A stretch of 64,000 nt of DNA, from NCBI RefSeq assembly GCF_019880205.1, contig NZ_CP082292.1, forward strand, positions 2,046,001-2,110,000, written 5' to 3'. This document shows, piece by piece, positions 44,468-52,832 of this stretch. Within the stretch, counting starts at the first letter, position 1. Each line of letters opens with the position of its first letter. A program made the translations under genes and the position numbers. The stretch is from Pantoea alfalfae (lineage in GTDB: Bacteria; Pseudomonadota; Gammaproteobacteria; Enterobacterales; Enterobacteriaceae). The notes beneath the pieces are model-generated. The model ran no database searches and had not been told where the DNA came from. It worked only from the letters and a program-made list of their open reading frames with translations.

Positions 44468-45472
44468 ATGTCCGCACTTCACAGTATTTATCGTAAGTTT
44501 CGTTTCCCGTTTAAATTTATTAATGCAGCCATTCGCTATCCTGCCGCGCAGGTACGGGTAAAGCGTTATTCCGTCATGTCGATAGAAGAAACTATCGATC
44601 TGCTATTACGTAAACCGCAATTATCACTGGCCCGTTACGGCGACGGGGAACTGGAGATGACCTGGTATAAAAACATTGGCTTTCAGCCATTTGACCCAAA
44701 ACTGTCGGCAAGGCTCAAGGCGCTGCTGCTGCAGGCCCCCCAGGACAACCCGGACTGTCTGATTTGCCTGCCGGATGCTTTTCGCACCACCCGCAGTATG
44801 AAAAATGGATCGGCCCTGTTCTGGTTCTTCCATAAATCATTTTACTTTAAACATTATGATGCTCTGCTGAATCATCAGTACCAGTATGGCAATACCTCAG
44901 TGACCCGCCCTTATCACGATTATAAAAGCAAACAATTATCCAGGACGATATTCGATAAATTTAAACAGCTTTACCAGGGTCGCCGGGTATTAATTGTTGA
45001 AGGCAGTGGCACACGTCTGGGATTAGGCAATGATTTACTGGAGGGGGCCAGCGAAATTAAACGTATTACGACGCTGAACCGTAATGCTTTTTCCGTTTAT
45101 GATCGTCTTTTCGATACGGTATTAGCGAATGCCGTCAACTTTGACCTGGTCTTAATTTCATTAGGGCCGACGGCAACCGTGCTGGCGTATGATTTAAGTC
45201 AGCGCGGAATTCGCTGTATTGATAGCGGCCATGTCGATATTGAATATGAGTGGATGCTGGCCAGTGCCACCAGCAAAGTAAAAGTGGCAGGAAAAAATGT
45301 TAATGAAGCGGGCGTGCTGCTGAGTGAACAGACAACAGTCGCTGATGCGACGTATCAGCGTCAGATGTTGCAGCACGTTGGCGAAATGCCACAGGATAAA
45401 ACCACGGCTGAAGCGGACGTCGTGCTTATCCCACTGCCCCACGTCAGCAGCACGCATCATAACGCTGCCTGA
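44468..45472 (+). CDS. GT-D fold glycosyltransferase (DUF1792 type), orphan
   Basis: A 334-residue protein with hallmarks of the GT-D glycosyltransferase fold. These are LSLARYGDGELEM near residue 56 (the acidic motif), VLIVEGSGTRLGLGNDLL near 175, and DLVLISLGPTATVLAYDLSQ followed by CIDSGHVDIEYEW near 260. Family members add glucose or other sugars to protein- or polymer-linked glycans. It stands alone, with no polysaccharide cluster nearby. The N-terminal 35 residues are basic and may contact membrane. The C-terminal 60 residues are less conserved in appearance. Acceptor unknown. Confidence 0.75.
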   Translation: MSALHSIYRKFRFPFKFINAAIRYPAAQVRVKRYSVMSIEETIDLLLRKPQLSLARYGDGELEMTWYKNIGFQPFDPKLSARLKALLLQAPQDNPDCLICLPDAFRTTRSMKNGSALFWFFHKSFYFKHYDALLNHQYQYGNTSVTRPYHDYKSKQLSRTIFDKFKQLYQGRRVLIVEGSGTRLGLGNDLLEGASEIKRITTLNRNAFSVYDRLFDTVLANAVNFDLVLISLGPTATVLAYDLSQRGIRCIDSGHVDIEYEWMLASATSKVKVAGKNVNEAGVLLSEQTTVADATYQRQMLQHVGEMPQDKTTAEADVVLIPLPHVSSTHHNAA

Positions 45473-45663
45473 GGTTCACCATCGACAGGCAATGACTGCA
45501 CCGCATTGATGCGCAGGCGAATAATTAGCGGGATCAGCTAACCCTACACGGGGCGGGCTCAGCGGCCCGTACCCAGTGCTTGTCCGCTGTTTGCCGGATA
45601 AATGCCCTTTCCGGCATCAATTTTGCTTCTGCTCTCCTGAGACATTTAATCAGGAGAAGTGAG

Positions 45664-46986
45664 ATGACAACCAGCCGTTACCGTTACACCATATTTTCAC
45701 TGCTGTTCCTGATCGCCCTGATCAACTACATTGATCGCGGCGCCCTGTCATTTGCGGCCAACGCCATAGCGGCGGAGTACCACTTCAGCAAAGTCCAGCT
45801 CGGTGCCGTGCTGGGTTACTTTGGCTTTGGCTATCTGTTTGGTTCGCTGTGTGGCGGCTTTCTTGCCGACCGTATCGGCACGAAAAAAGTCTGGCTGCTG
45901 GCCGGCGTGCTCTGGTCGCTGCTGGAGATCGCCACCGCCTGGGCGGGTGAACTGGGCATGGCGCTGTTTGGCGGCTCCGCCATTATGGGCTTTGCTGCCC
46001 TGCGCATCCTGTTTGGTTTTTCCGAAGGCCCGGCCTATGCGCTGATGAACAAGGCGATTGCCCACTGGGCACCTGACAGCGAGCGTGGCTTCGCGTTGGG
46101 TATCGGCCTGCTTTCGACCCAGGTGGGTGCGCTGCTGACCGCCCCGATTGCAGTGGGCCTGCTGCTGCTGACCCATGACTGGCGGATGATGTTTATCCTG
46201 CTGGGTGTGTTCTCCCTGCTGGCGATGGCGCTGTTTGCCCGCACCTTCAGCGACAGCCCGGAGAAAAGTCCACATACCAACGCCGCAGAACGTCAGCTTA
46301 TCCAGACTGGTCAGCGCCGCAGCGCGGGCGACAGTGTCCCCCTCCCCTGGTGGCGCTTCTTTACCAGCCGCACCCTGGTCTGCAACGCGCTCGGTTACTT
46401 TTCATTCCTCTACATCACCTTTACTCTGGTGACCTGGATGCCGAAATATCTGCAGGATAATTTCCACTACGACCTGCACTCACTGTGGTACGTCGCGATG
46501 ATCCCGTGGAGCGGCGCCTGTATCACGGTGCTGTTGGGCGGTCGCATTGCCGACGCCCTGCTGGCCCGCTTCCGTAACCTGCGTCTGGCGCGCAATCTGT
46601 TTGCCGCCGTCACGCTGTGCGGCACTGCCTGCTGCTTTATGGCGATCCCCTATGTGCAGTCGGCTGCCGGGATTATTGCACTGATGACCCTGGGCAATGC
46701 ACTGAATGCACTGGTGAACAATGTCTACTGGTCGGTGGTGATTGATGTCACCCCGAAAGCGTCGGTGGGCACCTACAGCGGCATGACGCTGGCGATAGCC
46801 AATCTGGCAGCGATTATCTCTCCGATGCTCTGCGGCTGGCTGGCGGAATATTACGGCTACAACGCAATGTTTACCGTCACCGCGCTGATCGCCTTTGGCA
46901 GTATGCTGGCAATGACGCTGCTGCAACCGGAGAAACCGCTGGTGGCAGAGGCGCAGACCGGCGCAGCGGATGTTTCAGCCGCCTGA
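45664..46986 (+). CDS. MFS transporter, anion:cation symporter (glucarate/phthalate-like) family
   Basis: A 440-residue permease with twelve predicted membrane segments. The start region ALINYIDRGALSFAANAIAA and the loop GGFLADRIGTKKVWLLAG are typical of the ACS family, which imports organic acids such as glucarate, galactonate or phthalate with protons. The second half has NALVNNVYWSVVIDVTPKAS. ATG 45664 follows AATCAGGAGAAGTGAG; an upstream extension of the frame has no membrane signal. No catabolic gene is adjacent, so the substrate is open. Confidence 0.85.
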   Translation: MTTSRYRYTIFSLLFLIALINYIDRGALSFAANAIAAEYHFSKVQLGAVLGYFGFGYLFGSLCGGFLADRIGTKKVWLLAGVLWSLLEIATAWAGELGMALFGGSAIMGFAALRILFGFSEGPAYALMNKAIAHWAPDSERGFALGIGLLSTQVGALLTAPIAVGLLLLTHDWRMMFILLGVFSLLAMALFARTFSDSPEKSPHTNAAERQLIQTGQRRSAGDSVPLPWWRFFTSRTLVCNALGYFSFLYITFTLVTWMPKYLQDNFHYDLHSLWYVAMIPWSGACITVLLGGRIADALLARFRNLRLARNLFAAVTLCGTACCFMAIPYVQSAAGIIALMTLGNALNALVNNVYWSVVIDVTPKASVGTYSGMTLAIANLAAIISPMLCGWLAEYYGYNAMFTVTALIAFGSMLAMTLLQPEKPLVAEAQTGAADVSAA

Positions 46987-47056
46987 TTTCAGACAATCAG
47001 ATTGTCTGGCACGACGGTCATCTGACATGCGGGCGATCACACCCACACAGACTGAC

Positions 47057-47085
47057 AGCCCCTGAGCGCTGGTTGCTCAGGGGCT
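47057..47085. terminator. Convergent terminator between MFS and NCS1 genes
   Basis: AGCCCCTGAGC/GCTCAGGGGCT is a perfect 11-bp stem with a 7-nt loop in the 107-bp gap between convergent stop codons. Confidence 0.7.
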
Positions 47086-47093
47086 TCAGCGTG

Positions 47094-48524
47094 TCACTCT
47101 GCGGGATAAACTGACTGTTCAGGTGTGCCCCGGCGATCCCAGCGGCTGGCGATCAGCCATAACAGTGCCGTCGCAAACCAGCCGATGATCCACGAGACAT
47201 CATTACCGGCAAAAATCCAAGTCAGCGATCCATGGTGCAGCGGATTATCGATAAACGGCAGTTGCACCAGCACGCCCAGAAAATAGACGGTAATACCGGC
47301 CAGGTTCCAGCGACCATAGCGTCCACCCGGCTGCGACAGTGCCGGGACATCAACCTTGCCCCTGGTGATCAGATAGAAATCGGTCAGGCTAATCGCGCTC
47401 CACGGCACAAAGAAAGCCAGCAGAAACAGCAGGAAGTGGGTGAAGGATTTCAGAAAGGCCGGCTCACTGACCAGAGCAATGACGCAGGCCAGCGTCACCA
47501 TCAGCACCACAAACAGAATACGCCCGCCCCGACTCAGCGTGGTTTGCTGACGGAAGCCAGAGATAATGGTGGTCAGTGACATAAAACTGCCGTAGGCGTT
47601 CAGCGTGGTAAATGTGATTTTTCCAAAGCAAATGGCGAAATAAATCACCATGGCCATGGTCGCCGTGCTGCCCATGCTCACGATGTAACCGACCTCATTG
47701 CCTGCAAACGCACTTCCGGCAATGGCAGCAACAATCACCCCCAGCGTCATTGAAGCCTGCGTGCCAAGTACGGTGCCAAAAAAGACCGAGCAGAAGAGTT
47801 TCTTCGCGGAGACATCAGCTGGCAGATAGCGCGAATAGTCCGACACATAGGGACAGAAGGCAATCTGCCAGGAGGAAGAAAGGGAAACCGCCAGCAGGAA
47901 ATTTGCCGGGGTAAAGTGCTGATTCTGCCACACGGCGGATAAGTCATGCGTGGTGAACAGCGTGATAAACAGATAAGCAAAAGCTAAAACGCCGATGACG
48001 CTCGCGACCTTCCCGAGCTGATGAATCATGCGATAGCCCAGCACCGCGATGATCACGATGAGCATGCTAAACAGGATCATCCCGGCTGAATTGCTGACAT
48101 CGATAAGTTTAGCCAGCGCCTGTCCCGCTAGCACTGTCCCGCTGGCGGAAAATCCCACATACATCATGCACACCAGCACCAGCGGAATGACGGCACCAAA
48201 CACGCCAAACTGCATACGGCTGGTGATCATCTGCGGTAAACCCAGACGCGGGCCCTGGATCGCATGCAAAGACATGATCGCTGCACCCAGAATCTGTCCC
48301 ACAAGTAAGCCGATAAGCGACCACACGACGTCTCCACCCAGCACCACCACCAGTGCACCCGTGACAATGGCCGTGATTTGCAGATTGCCACCGAACCAGA
48401 GCGTGAACTGGCTAAAGGGATGACCATGACGCTCACGCAGCGGGATGTAATCAATGGAACGGGTTTCTGACAGGCGTGGTTTCTCTGCGCCTGAATAAGC
48501 TGATACAGATGATTTGACCGACAT
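47094..48524 (-). CDS. NCS1-family purine/cytosine permease
   Basis: A 476-residue inner-membrane symporter. It begins SIDYIPLRERHGHPFSQFTL and continues with FTLWFGGNLQITAIVTGA, typical of the cytosine/purine permease branch. The central region has SWQIAFCPYVSDYSRYLPAD, and the later part contains NAYGSFMSLTTIIS. About twelve helices are visible. It imports a nucleobase or related compound (cytosine, hydantoin, allantoin or similar). A GntR-type operator-like sequence lies 70-90 bp upstream of the start. Confidence 0.86.
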   Translation of the reverse strand: MSVKSSVSAYSGAEKPRLSETRSIDYIPLRERHGHPFSQFTLWFGGNLQITAIVTGALVVVLGGDVVWSLIGLLVGQILGAAIMSLHAIQGPRLGLPQMITSRMQFGVFGAVIPLVLVCMMYVGFSASGTVLAGQALAKLIDVSNSAGMILFSMLIVIIAVLGYRMIHQLGKVASVIGVLAFAYLFITLFTTHDLSAVWQNQHFTPANFLLAVSLSSSWQIAFCPYVSDYSRYLPADVSAKKLFCSVFFGTVLGTQASMTLGVIVAAIAGSAFAGNEVGYIVSMGSTATMAMVIYFAICFGKITFTTLNAYGSFMSLTTIISGFRQQTTLSRGGRILFVVLMVTLACVIALVSEPAFLKSFTHFLLFLLAFFVPWSAISLTDFYLITRGKVDVPALSQPGGRYGRWNLAGITVYFLGVLVQLPFIDNPLHHGSLTWIFAGNDVSWIIGWFATALLWLIASRWDRRGTPEQSVYPAE

Positions 48525-48879
48525 AGATTCCTCGCTGGAACAGTGAGAGACGCGTTAACTGAAAAAGTAATGTGCCCGGTTTGTGATTGAAGATACATGT
48601 CTATACAATTAGCGAGAATGTCATGCGCCCTGGCAAGTTACAAGGCAACCGGTCATTGGAAAATGTGATGATATCGACAGGCCTGTCATGATGCGGGGCA
48701 CGAAAGGATGAGGAAGCGCGGGGACCTGTTTCCGGGAATAACGCCCTTATGACGGAGCGTAAAACGGGAGTAAGGCATTTTGTTCGATCACCGCCACCGA
48801 CAATAGCGATGATCGGGTAACGCGTGCGATGTCAGGCCTGTCCGTTTCAGAGTGTGCGGAAGAGGAAAAATCCTGACGG
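48525..48879. other. Intergenic region upstream of the NCS1 permease
   Basis: 355 bp with no supportable gene. It holds the NCS1 promoter with an operator-like dyad at 48594-48611, then, to the right, the 3' flank of the HxlR gene. Confidence 0.45.
48594..48611. promoter_or_regulatory. GntR/HutC-type operator-like sequence
   Basis: TACATGTCTATACAATTA resembles the TGTATAGACA-type sites bound by HutC/FadR-like GntR regulators. It lies 70-87 bp upstream of the permease start. No GntR gene is adjacent, so the assignment is weak. Confidence 0.3.
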
Positions 48880-49335
48880 TTACCCTTCAGCAACCACTCG
48901 CTGACGATGACAGTCGGCCGGTTCCAGTTTTTGCCCCTGTGAGGAAATAACCTCCAGCCGCGCAAGCGGCTTTCCTTCCGCATTATCCAGCAGCACGGAG
49001 TGTGTCTCGCCTTTCTCAAACAGGTAACGCTCGCCCCACTGGCGCATCGCGACCACAACCGGAAACAGCGCACGACCTCTTTCGGTCAGAACATATTCGC
49101 TGTAGGCACTGCCGTCGGAGGCTGGCGCAATCTCAAACACCCCTATCTCCACCAGCTGCTTCAGGCGTGACGCCAGGATGTTTTTCGCCAGCCCTAAATT
49201 CCGCTGGAAGTCACTGAATCTGCGGACGTCATCAAAGGCTTCACGCACGATCATCATGCACCAGCGCTCACCTATCGACTCCAGGGTTCTGGCGATCGGA
49301 CACTCGCTGGTTCTCAGGGATTCCTGCTTAGCCAT
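48880..49335 (-). CDS. HxlR-family winged-helix transcriptional regulator
   Basis: A 151-residue regulator. It has the HxlR signature CPIARTLESIGERWCMMIVREAF with the conserved Cys at residue 12, then RFSDFQRNLGLAKNILASRL and the wing YVLTERGRALFPVVVAM. These proteins respond to aldehydes, quinones and other electrophiles, often through the Cys. It is divergent from an MFS-EamA exporter operon with 129 bp between starts, so it most likely controls that operon. Confidence 0.9.
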   Translation of the reverse strand: MAKQESLRTSECPIARTLESIGERWCMMIVREAFDDVRRFSDFQRNLGLAKNILASRLKQLVEIGVFEIAPASDGSAYSEYVLTERGRALFPVVVAMRQWGERYLFEKGETHSVLLDNAEGKPLARLEVISSQGQKLEPADCHRQRVVAEG

Positions 49336-49464
49336 GCTCTTCTCTCACGCTGCCTGTCTCATGATGCCAGTTTAGCCACTCCGAAAAGGAGTGGCAAAAA
49401 AAAACCAGCCCGGTTAAAGATATCGCCAATCCAGTTTCAAATAAAAACCAGAAAGGAAAGCAAC

Positions 49465-50676
49465 ATGACCTGTACGATTGGCAAGGCGCATGATCCTGAA
49501 GCCGATTCGCCCCCAGCCGCGATCCCGGCGCTTTCGTCCCGGATGATCTTTTTGTTCTCACTCACCTCTGCGCTGGCGGTCGCCAATGTTTACTCGGCAC
49601 AACCTCTTCTGGAGTCGATCGCCGCCAGCCTGCAGGTTTCCAGCGGTACCATTGGCACAGTGGTAACGGCTATGCAGAGCGGCTACGCCCTTGGGCTGAT
49701 CTTTCTGGTGCCGCTGGGCGACTGCGTGAACCGCAAAAAACTGGTGATTACCCAGTTGCTGTTTTCCGTGCTGGCGTTAATCACTGCTGCGGTTGCGCCA
49801 GACCTGATGACGCTGCTCTGCGCAATGCTGCTGGTGGGATTCATGGCGGTGGTCACGCAGCTAATGGTGGCGTGGGCCGCCATGCTGGCGTCACCAGAAC
49901 AGCGCGGACAGGTGGTGGGCAGCGTGACCCGCGGCATCGTGATCGGCATCCTGCTGGCGCGCTTTGTTGCCGGGATGATTGCCGATCTGGCGGGCTGGCG
50001 TGCGGTCTATCTGACGGCCGCGGGCCTGTTACTGCTCATTTCGCTGATACTGGTGAAAGTGCTGCCCGCTACAACCGGCCAGACGCCGCGCACCGCTTAC
50101 CCTCAGCTGTTACTGTCGGTGCGTCGGTTGTTCCGCACAGAACCGCTGTTGCACAGGCGAGGCATCCTGGCGCTGCTGATTTTTGCGGCCTTCAGTATGC
50201 TCTGGTCCCCGATGGTGCTGCCGCTGACCGCCCTGTCGCTGACACACACTGAGATTGGGATGTTCGGACTGGCGGGCCTGGCCGGGGCGCTGGCGGCCTC
50301 CAGAGCGGGCACATGGGCTGATCAGGGACGGGGGCAACGCGCCACGGGATTCGCACTGGCGCTGCTGACCTTCTCCTGGCTGCCGATAGCCGCGCTGCAA
50401 AGCGCGCTTCTGCTGCTGGTTTTAGGGGTGATCCTGCCAGACTTCGCTATCCAGACGGTGCATGTGATTAATCAGAGCCTGCTCGTGGCGGCCCGGCCCG
50501 AGGCGGCCAGTCGTCTGGTGGGTGCCTATATGTGCTTTTACTCGCTGGGTAGTGCGCTGGGCGCGACTGCCGCCACCCAGCTTTACGCCCTCTGGGGATG
50601 GCATGCCGTCTGCTATGCCGGTGCCGCGGTCAGCGCCTGCGCCTTTCTCTGCTGGTCCGGAGTACGTCAATCATGA
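49465..50676 (+). CDS. MFS efflux-type transporter
   Basis: A 403-residue permease with about twelve helices. NVYSAQPLLESIAASLQVSS and VPLGDCVNRKKLVITQLLFS match the drug/amino-acid efflux type MFS with a loop-2/3 D-x2-N/G-R-K-K motif. The N-terminal 25 residues are polar. AAAGGAAAGCAAC precedes the ATG. It overlaps the EamA gene by 4 bp (ATGA), so the two exporters are translationally coupled, and an HxlR regulator is divergent. Confidence 0.87.
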   Translation: MTCTIGKAHDPEADSPPAAIPALSSRMIFLFSLTSALAVANVYSAQPLLESIAASLQVSSGTIGTVVTAMQSGYALGLIFLVPLGDCVNRKKLVITQLLFSVLALITAAVAPDLMTLLCAMLLVGFMAVVTQLMVAWAAMLASPEQRGQVVGSVTRGIVIGILLARFVAGMIADLAGWRAVYLTAAGLLLLISLILVKVLPATTGQTPRTAYPQLLLSVRRLFRTEPLLHRRGILALLIFAAFSMLWSPMVLPLTALSLTHTEIGMFGLAGLAGALAASRAGTWADQGRGQRATGFALALLTFSWLPIAALQSALLLLVLGVILPDFAIQTVHVINQSLLVAARPEAASRLVGAYMCFYSLGSALGATAATQLYALWGWHAVCYAGAAVSACAFLCWSGVRQS

Positions 50677-51557
50677 AATTAACGCATCTGCTGCTCGCCG
50701 TCATGATCACCGCCATCTGGGGGGTTAACTTTTCCGTTATCAAACTCGGCCTGCAGGCGGTCGACCCGTTTATCCTGGCAGGCATCCGTTTTACGCTCTG
50801 CGCCCTGCCAGCGCTGTTCTTTATTAAGAAACCGGACGTGCCGTGGCGCTACCTGATCAGCTATGGCCTGGTCTTCGGGATTGGCCTGTGGGGTCTGGTG
50901 AATCTGGGGATTAAAACCGGACTGTCGGCGGGCATCGCCTCGCTGCTGCTGCAGTTCAGCGCCTTCTTCACGCTGCTGCTCGGTGGCTGGGTATTTAAAG
51001 AGCGTCTCAGCCGCTATCAGATCGCCGGGTGTGCGCTGGCCTGCGCCGGTCTGCTGAGCATTTTTTTCATTACCGATGGCTCGGTGACGTTTTCCGGCAT
51101 GCTGCTGGTGCTGGCAGGCGCGGTCGCATGGAGTATTGCCAATATCATCAATAAAAAAGCGGGCACCCGGCAGGTTTTTGCTTTTCTGGTCTGGTCGAGC
51201 GCCTTTGCACCCATTCCACTCTTCCTGCTGGACGGGCTGGTCAATGGCAGCGCGGGCTATCACGCACTGTTCACCCAACTGGATGTGAAGGCGGTGTTGT
51301 CGATACTGTTTCAGGTCTATCCCAATACCCTGCTGGGCTACTGGGTGTGGAACTGGCTGCTGAAACACTATCCGGTTTCAACGGTCGCGCCACTGTCGCT
51401 GCTGGTACCGGTGTTCGGCATCCTGGGTTCAGTGGCGATATTTGGCGAAACGGTTTCACCTCAGAAAATCGCCGCGCTGCTGCTGATCGTCGCCGGACTG
51501 GCTGTCGGGCTCTATGGCCAGCGGGTTGTGCGCTATTTCGCCGTACAAACCGGCTGA
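50673..51557 (+). CDS. EamA/DMT-family exporter
   Basis: A 294-residue protein with ten helices in two EamA repeats. The first starts AVMITAIWGVNFSVIKLGLQ and the second AGAVAWSIANIINKKAG. It is similar in plan to E. coli EamA (the cysteine/O-acetylserine exporter) in segments such as LAGIRFTLCALPALFF and VAPLSLLVPVFGI. The start at 50673 overlaps the MFS stop. It probably exports a small metabolite under HxlR control. The substrate is not known. Confidence 0.85.
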   Translation: MKLTHLLLAVMITAIWGVNFSVIKLGLQAVDPFILAGIRFTLCALPALFFIKKPDVPWRYLISYGLVFGIGLWGLVNLGIKTGLSAGIASLLLQFSAFFTLLLGGWVFKERLSRYQIAGCALACAGLLSIFFITDGSVTFSGMLLVLAGAVAWSIANIINKKAGTRQVFAFLVWSSAFAPIPLFLLDGLVNGSAGYHALFTQLDVKAVLSILFQVYPNTLLGYWVWNWLLKHYPVSTVAPLSLLVPVFGILGSVAIFGETVSPQKIAALLLIVAGLAVGLYGQRVVRYFAVQTG

Positions 51558-51573
51558 CGGCGCCGTGGGGTGG

Positions 51574-52206
51574 CTATGCACCGTGCCGCTGGCAGAACGC
51601 TTCGATGTCACCGTGCTGAAAATCGGGCAGATTCGCCAGCAGTTTCTCCAGCGGCCAGTTCCACCAGGCAATGCGCTGGAGACGGGCGGCGATAGCCGGT
51701 GTAAAGCGCACCCGCAGTGGCCTGGCCGGAACACCACCCACTACGCTGTAGGGCGCGACGTTTTTCGTCACGACTGCACCCGCAGCCAGCACCGCACCAT
51801 CACCAATGGTGACGCCAGGCAGCACAATTACGCCGTGACCTATCCACACATCGTGACCGATTATCACCCGATCGGCGCGACGGGCGGAAAAGAAGCCCTG
51901 ATCGCGCCGGGCGTCGGGGTGGTAATACTCCGGGCAGTAGGTAAAGCGATGCTGGGAGGCGCGGTCCATAGGATGATTCGGCGCGCCAATGCGCACCTGA
52001 TTAGCAATGGCGCAGAAGCGCCCCACCTGGGTATCGGCCAGGCAGCAGTGTTCGCCGACATAGGAGAAGTCACCCAGCTCGCTATACTCCAGCGTGCTGT
52101 GCGCCAGGATCTCACACTGCTGACCCACAGTGGTTTCGCGCATCTTCACACTCTCATCAATCCAGGTGTGCGCTAATCGGGCGGGCATAACGGCGGCAAT
52201 GGACAT
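51574..52206 (-). CDS. Hexapeptide-repeat acetyltransferase (CatB/XAT-like)
   Basis: A 210-residue left-handed beta-helix protein. Hexapeptide repeats run from about residue 30, and the characteristic end [20 protein letters not shown] followed by [14 protein letters not shown] is that of xenobiotic acetyltransferases. The active-site His lies in [12 protein letters not shown]. DapD/CatB relatives of this type also occur in phosphonate operons. It is convergent with the EamA gene (16 bp apart). Substrate unknown. Confidence 0.84.
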   Translation of the reverse strand: MSIAAVMPARLAHTWIDESVKMRETTVGQQCEILAHSTLEYSELGDFSYVGEHCCLADTQVGRFCAIANQVRIGAPNHPMDRASQHRFTYCPEYYHPDARRDQGFFSARRADRVIIGHDVWIGHGVIVLPGVTIGDGAVLAAGAVVTKNVAPYSVVGGVPARPLRVRFTPAIAARLQRIAWWNWPLEKLLANLPDFQHGDIEAFCQRHGA

Positions 52207-52297
52207 AAAACTCCCGGTCTGGATAAGCAGCGCCCCGGCGGCGTGCTTTGCCGCACCACCTTACCCGCCTCCGATGACAGAGAATTGACAAAGAAAA

Positions 52298-52322
52298 AAG
52301 GCGGAGTGGTTAGCTCCGCCTT
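52298..52322 (-). terminator. Terminator of the TisB-like mRNA
   Basis: AAGGCGGAG/CTCCGCCTT forms a perfect 9-bp stem with a 7-nt loop, and the T-run continues on the - strand. It lies 15 bp after the peptide stop codon. Confidence 0.88.
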
Positions 52323-52336
52323 GTTTCAAGTTCCGG

Positions 52337-52426
52337 TTAACCTGCGTGACCGGTCAGTTGCATAAGGGCAACGATGATCTGCAAGATGACCCGGATAAGA
52401 TCCAGAATCAGCTTAGTCAGTTCCAT
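52337..52426 (-). CDS. tisB-like: TisB-like hydrophobic toxic peptide (29 aa)
   Basis: A 29-codon gene, starting MELTKLILDL and ending MQLTGHAG, with an amphipathic hydrophobic core of Leu/Ile/Val and a few charged residues. AAGGA sits 5 nt before the ATG, and a strong terminator follows. E. coli TisB is also 29 residues with the same helix character (both share an IVA(A/L)xQL stretch). TisB inserts in the inner membrane, dissipates proton motive force and promotes persistence after DNA damage. Upstream on the same transcript are a long leader, a pairing site for a divergent small RNA, and a LexA box. Sequence identity to TisB is low, so the name is by architecture. Confidence 0.8.
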   Translation of the reverse strand: MELTKLILDLIRVILQIIVALMQLTGHAG

Positions 52427-52506
52427 CACTTTCCTTCTCCTTTTACAGGAGCGCGCTGTTCGGCAACCAGGGCTTTGACTCTACCCGCCGGGCGCCTAAG
52501 CACATC

Positions 52507-52525
52507 TTTGTGGAGAGAGCTGAGC
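52507..52525. repeat. Direct repeat copy 1, in the toxin mRNA leader
   Basis: TTTGTGGAGAGAGCTGAGC differs by one base from copy 2 at 52701-52719. In the - strand toxin mRNA this segment lies 81-99 nt upstream of the start codon. It would be complementary to the 5' end of the divergent small RNA at 18 of 19 positions. Confidence 0.85.
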
Positions 52526-52637
52526 GGCACTCATGGTTAAAGCCACAGGCCAGCACCACCTGATGCCTGCCGGGATTTTAAAACCGTGCCCCTGGGAGCG
52601 GCCAGTCGACAATGAGGCGATGCTCAACACTCAACAC

Positions 52638-52653
52638 CTGTATAAACATACAG
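52638..52653. promoter_or_regulatory. LexA (SOS) box
   Basis: CTGTATAAACATACAG fits the LexA consensus CTGT-N8-ACAG perfectly with an AT-rich centre. It sits between the divergent toxin and small-RNA units, in the expected toxin promoter region, so the toxin should be induced by DNA damage. Confidence 0.9.
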
Positions 52654-52667
52654 CATTTTGGCGAAAC

Positions 52668-52696
52668 TTGAAATCCTTAGCCGCACATTTTACAAT
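52668..52696 (+). promoter_or_regulatory. Sigma-70 promoter of the antitoxin small RNA
   Basis: TTGAAA (52668-52673) and TACAAT (52691-52696) are separated by exactly 17 bp. The LexA box is 14 bp upstream of the -35 element and outside the core promoter, so constitutive expression is likely. Transcription should start near 52703. Confidence 0.8.
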
Positions 52697-52700
52697 CTTG

Positions 52701-52719
52701 TTTGTGGAGAGTGCTGAGC
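52701..52719. repeat. Direct repeat copy 2, at the 5' end of the small RNA
   Basis: TTTGTGGAGAGTGCTGAGC, 194 bp from copy 1. The predicted transcription start falls inside its first bases, so the small RNA begins with its pairing sequence. Confidence 0.8.
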
Positions 52720-52797
52720 ACCTCGTTCGCAGCGCGGTTACCAGCCGGGTAGCGAACAAAAAATAAAGGATTTGGCGAAATGCCAAATCCTTTTTTT
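52703..52797 (+). ncRNA. istR-like: IstR-like antitoxin small RNA
   Basis: A predicted transcript of about 95 nt from a good sigma-70 promoter to a strong terminator, with no open frame of interest. Its 5' end can pair with the leader of the divergent TisB-like mRNA through the direct repeat. In E. coli, IstR-1 is likewise a short constitutive RNA divergent from tisB. It blocks a ribosome standby site about 100 nt upstream of the tisB Shine-Dalgarno sequence. The ends are predicted, not measured. Confidence 0.75.
52765..52793 (+). terminator. Strong terminator of the small RNA
   Basis: AAAGGATTTGGC/GCCAAATCCTTT is a perfect 12-bp stem with a GAAAT loop and a run of seven T starting at 52791. 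It may also act for the dehydrogenase gene coming from the right. Confidence 0.92.
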
Positions 52798-52832
52798 ATG
52801 CCTGCTTTCTGCTTAAAAAAGCAGCGCAATGC

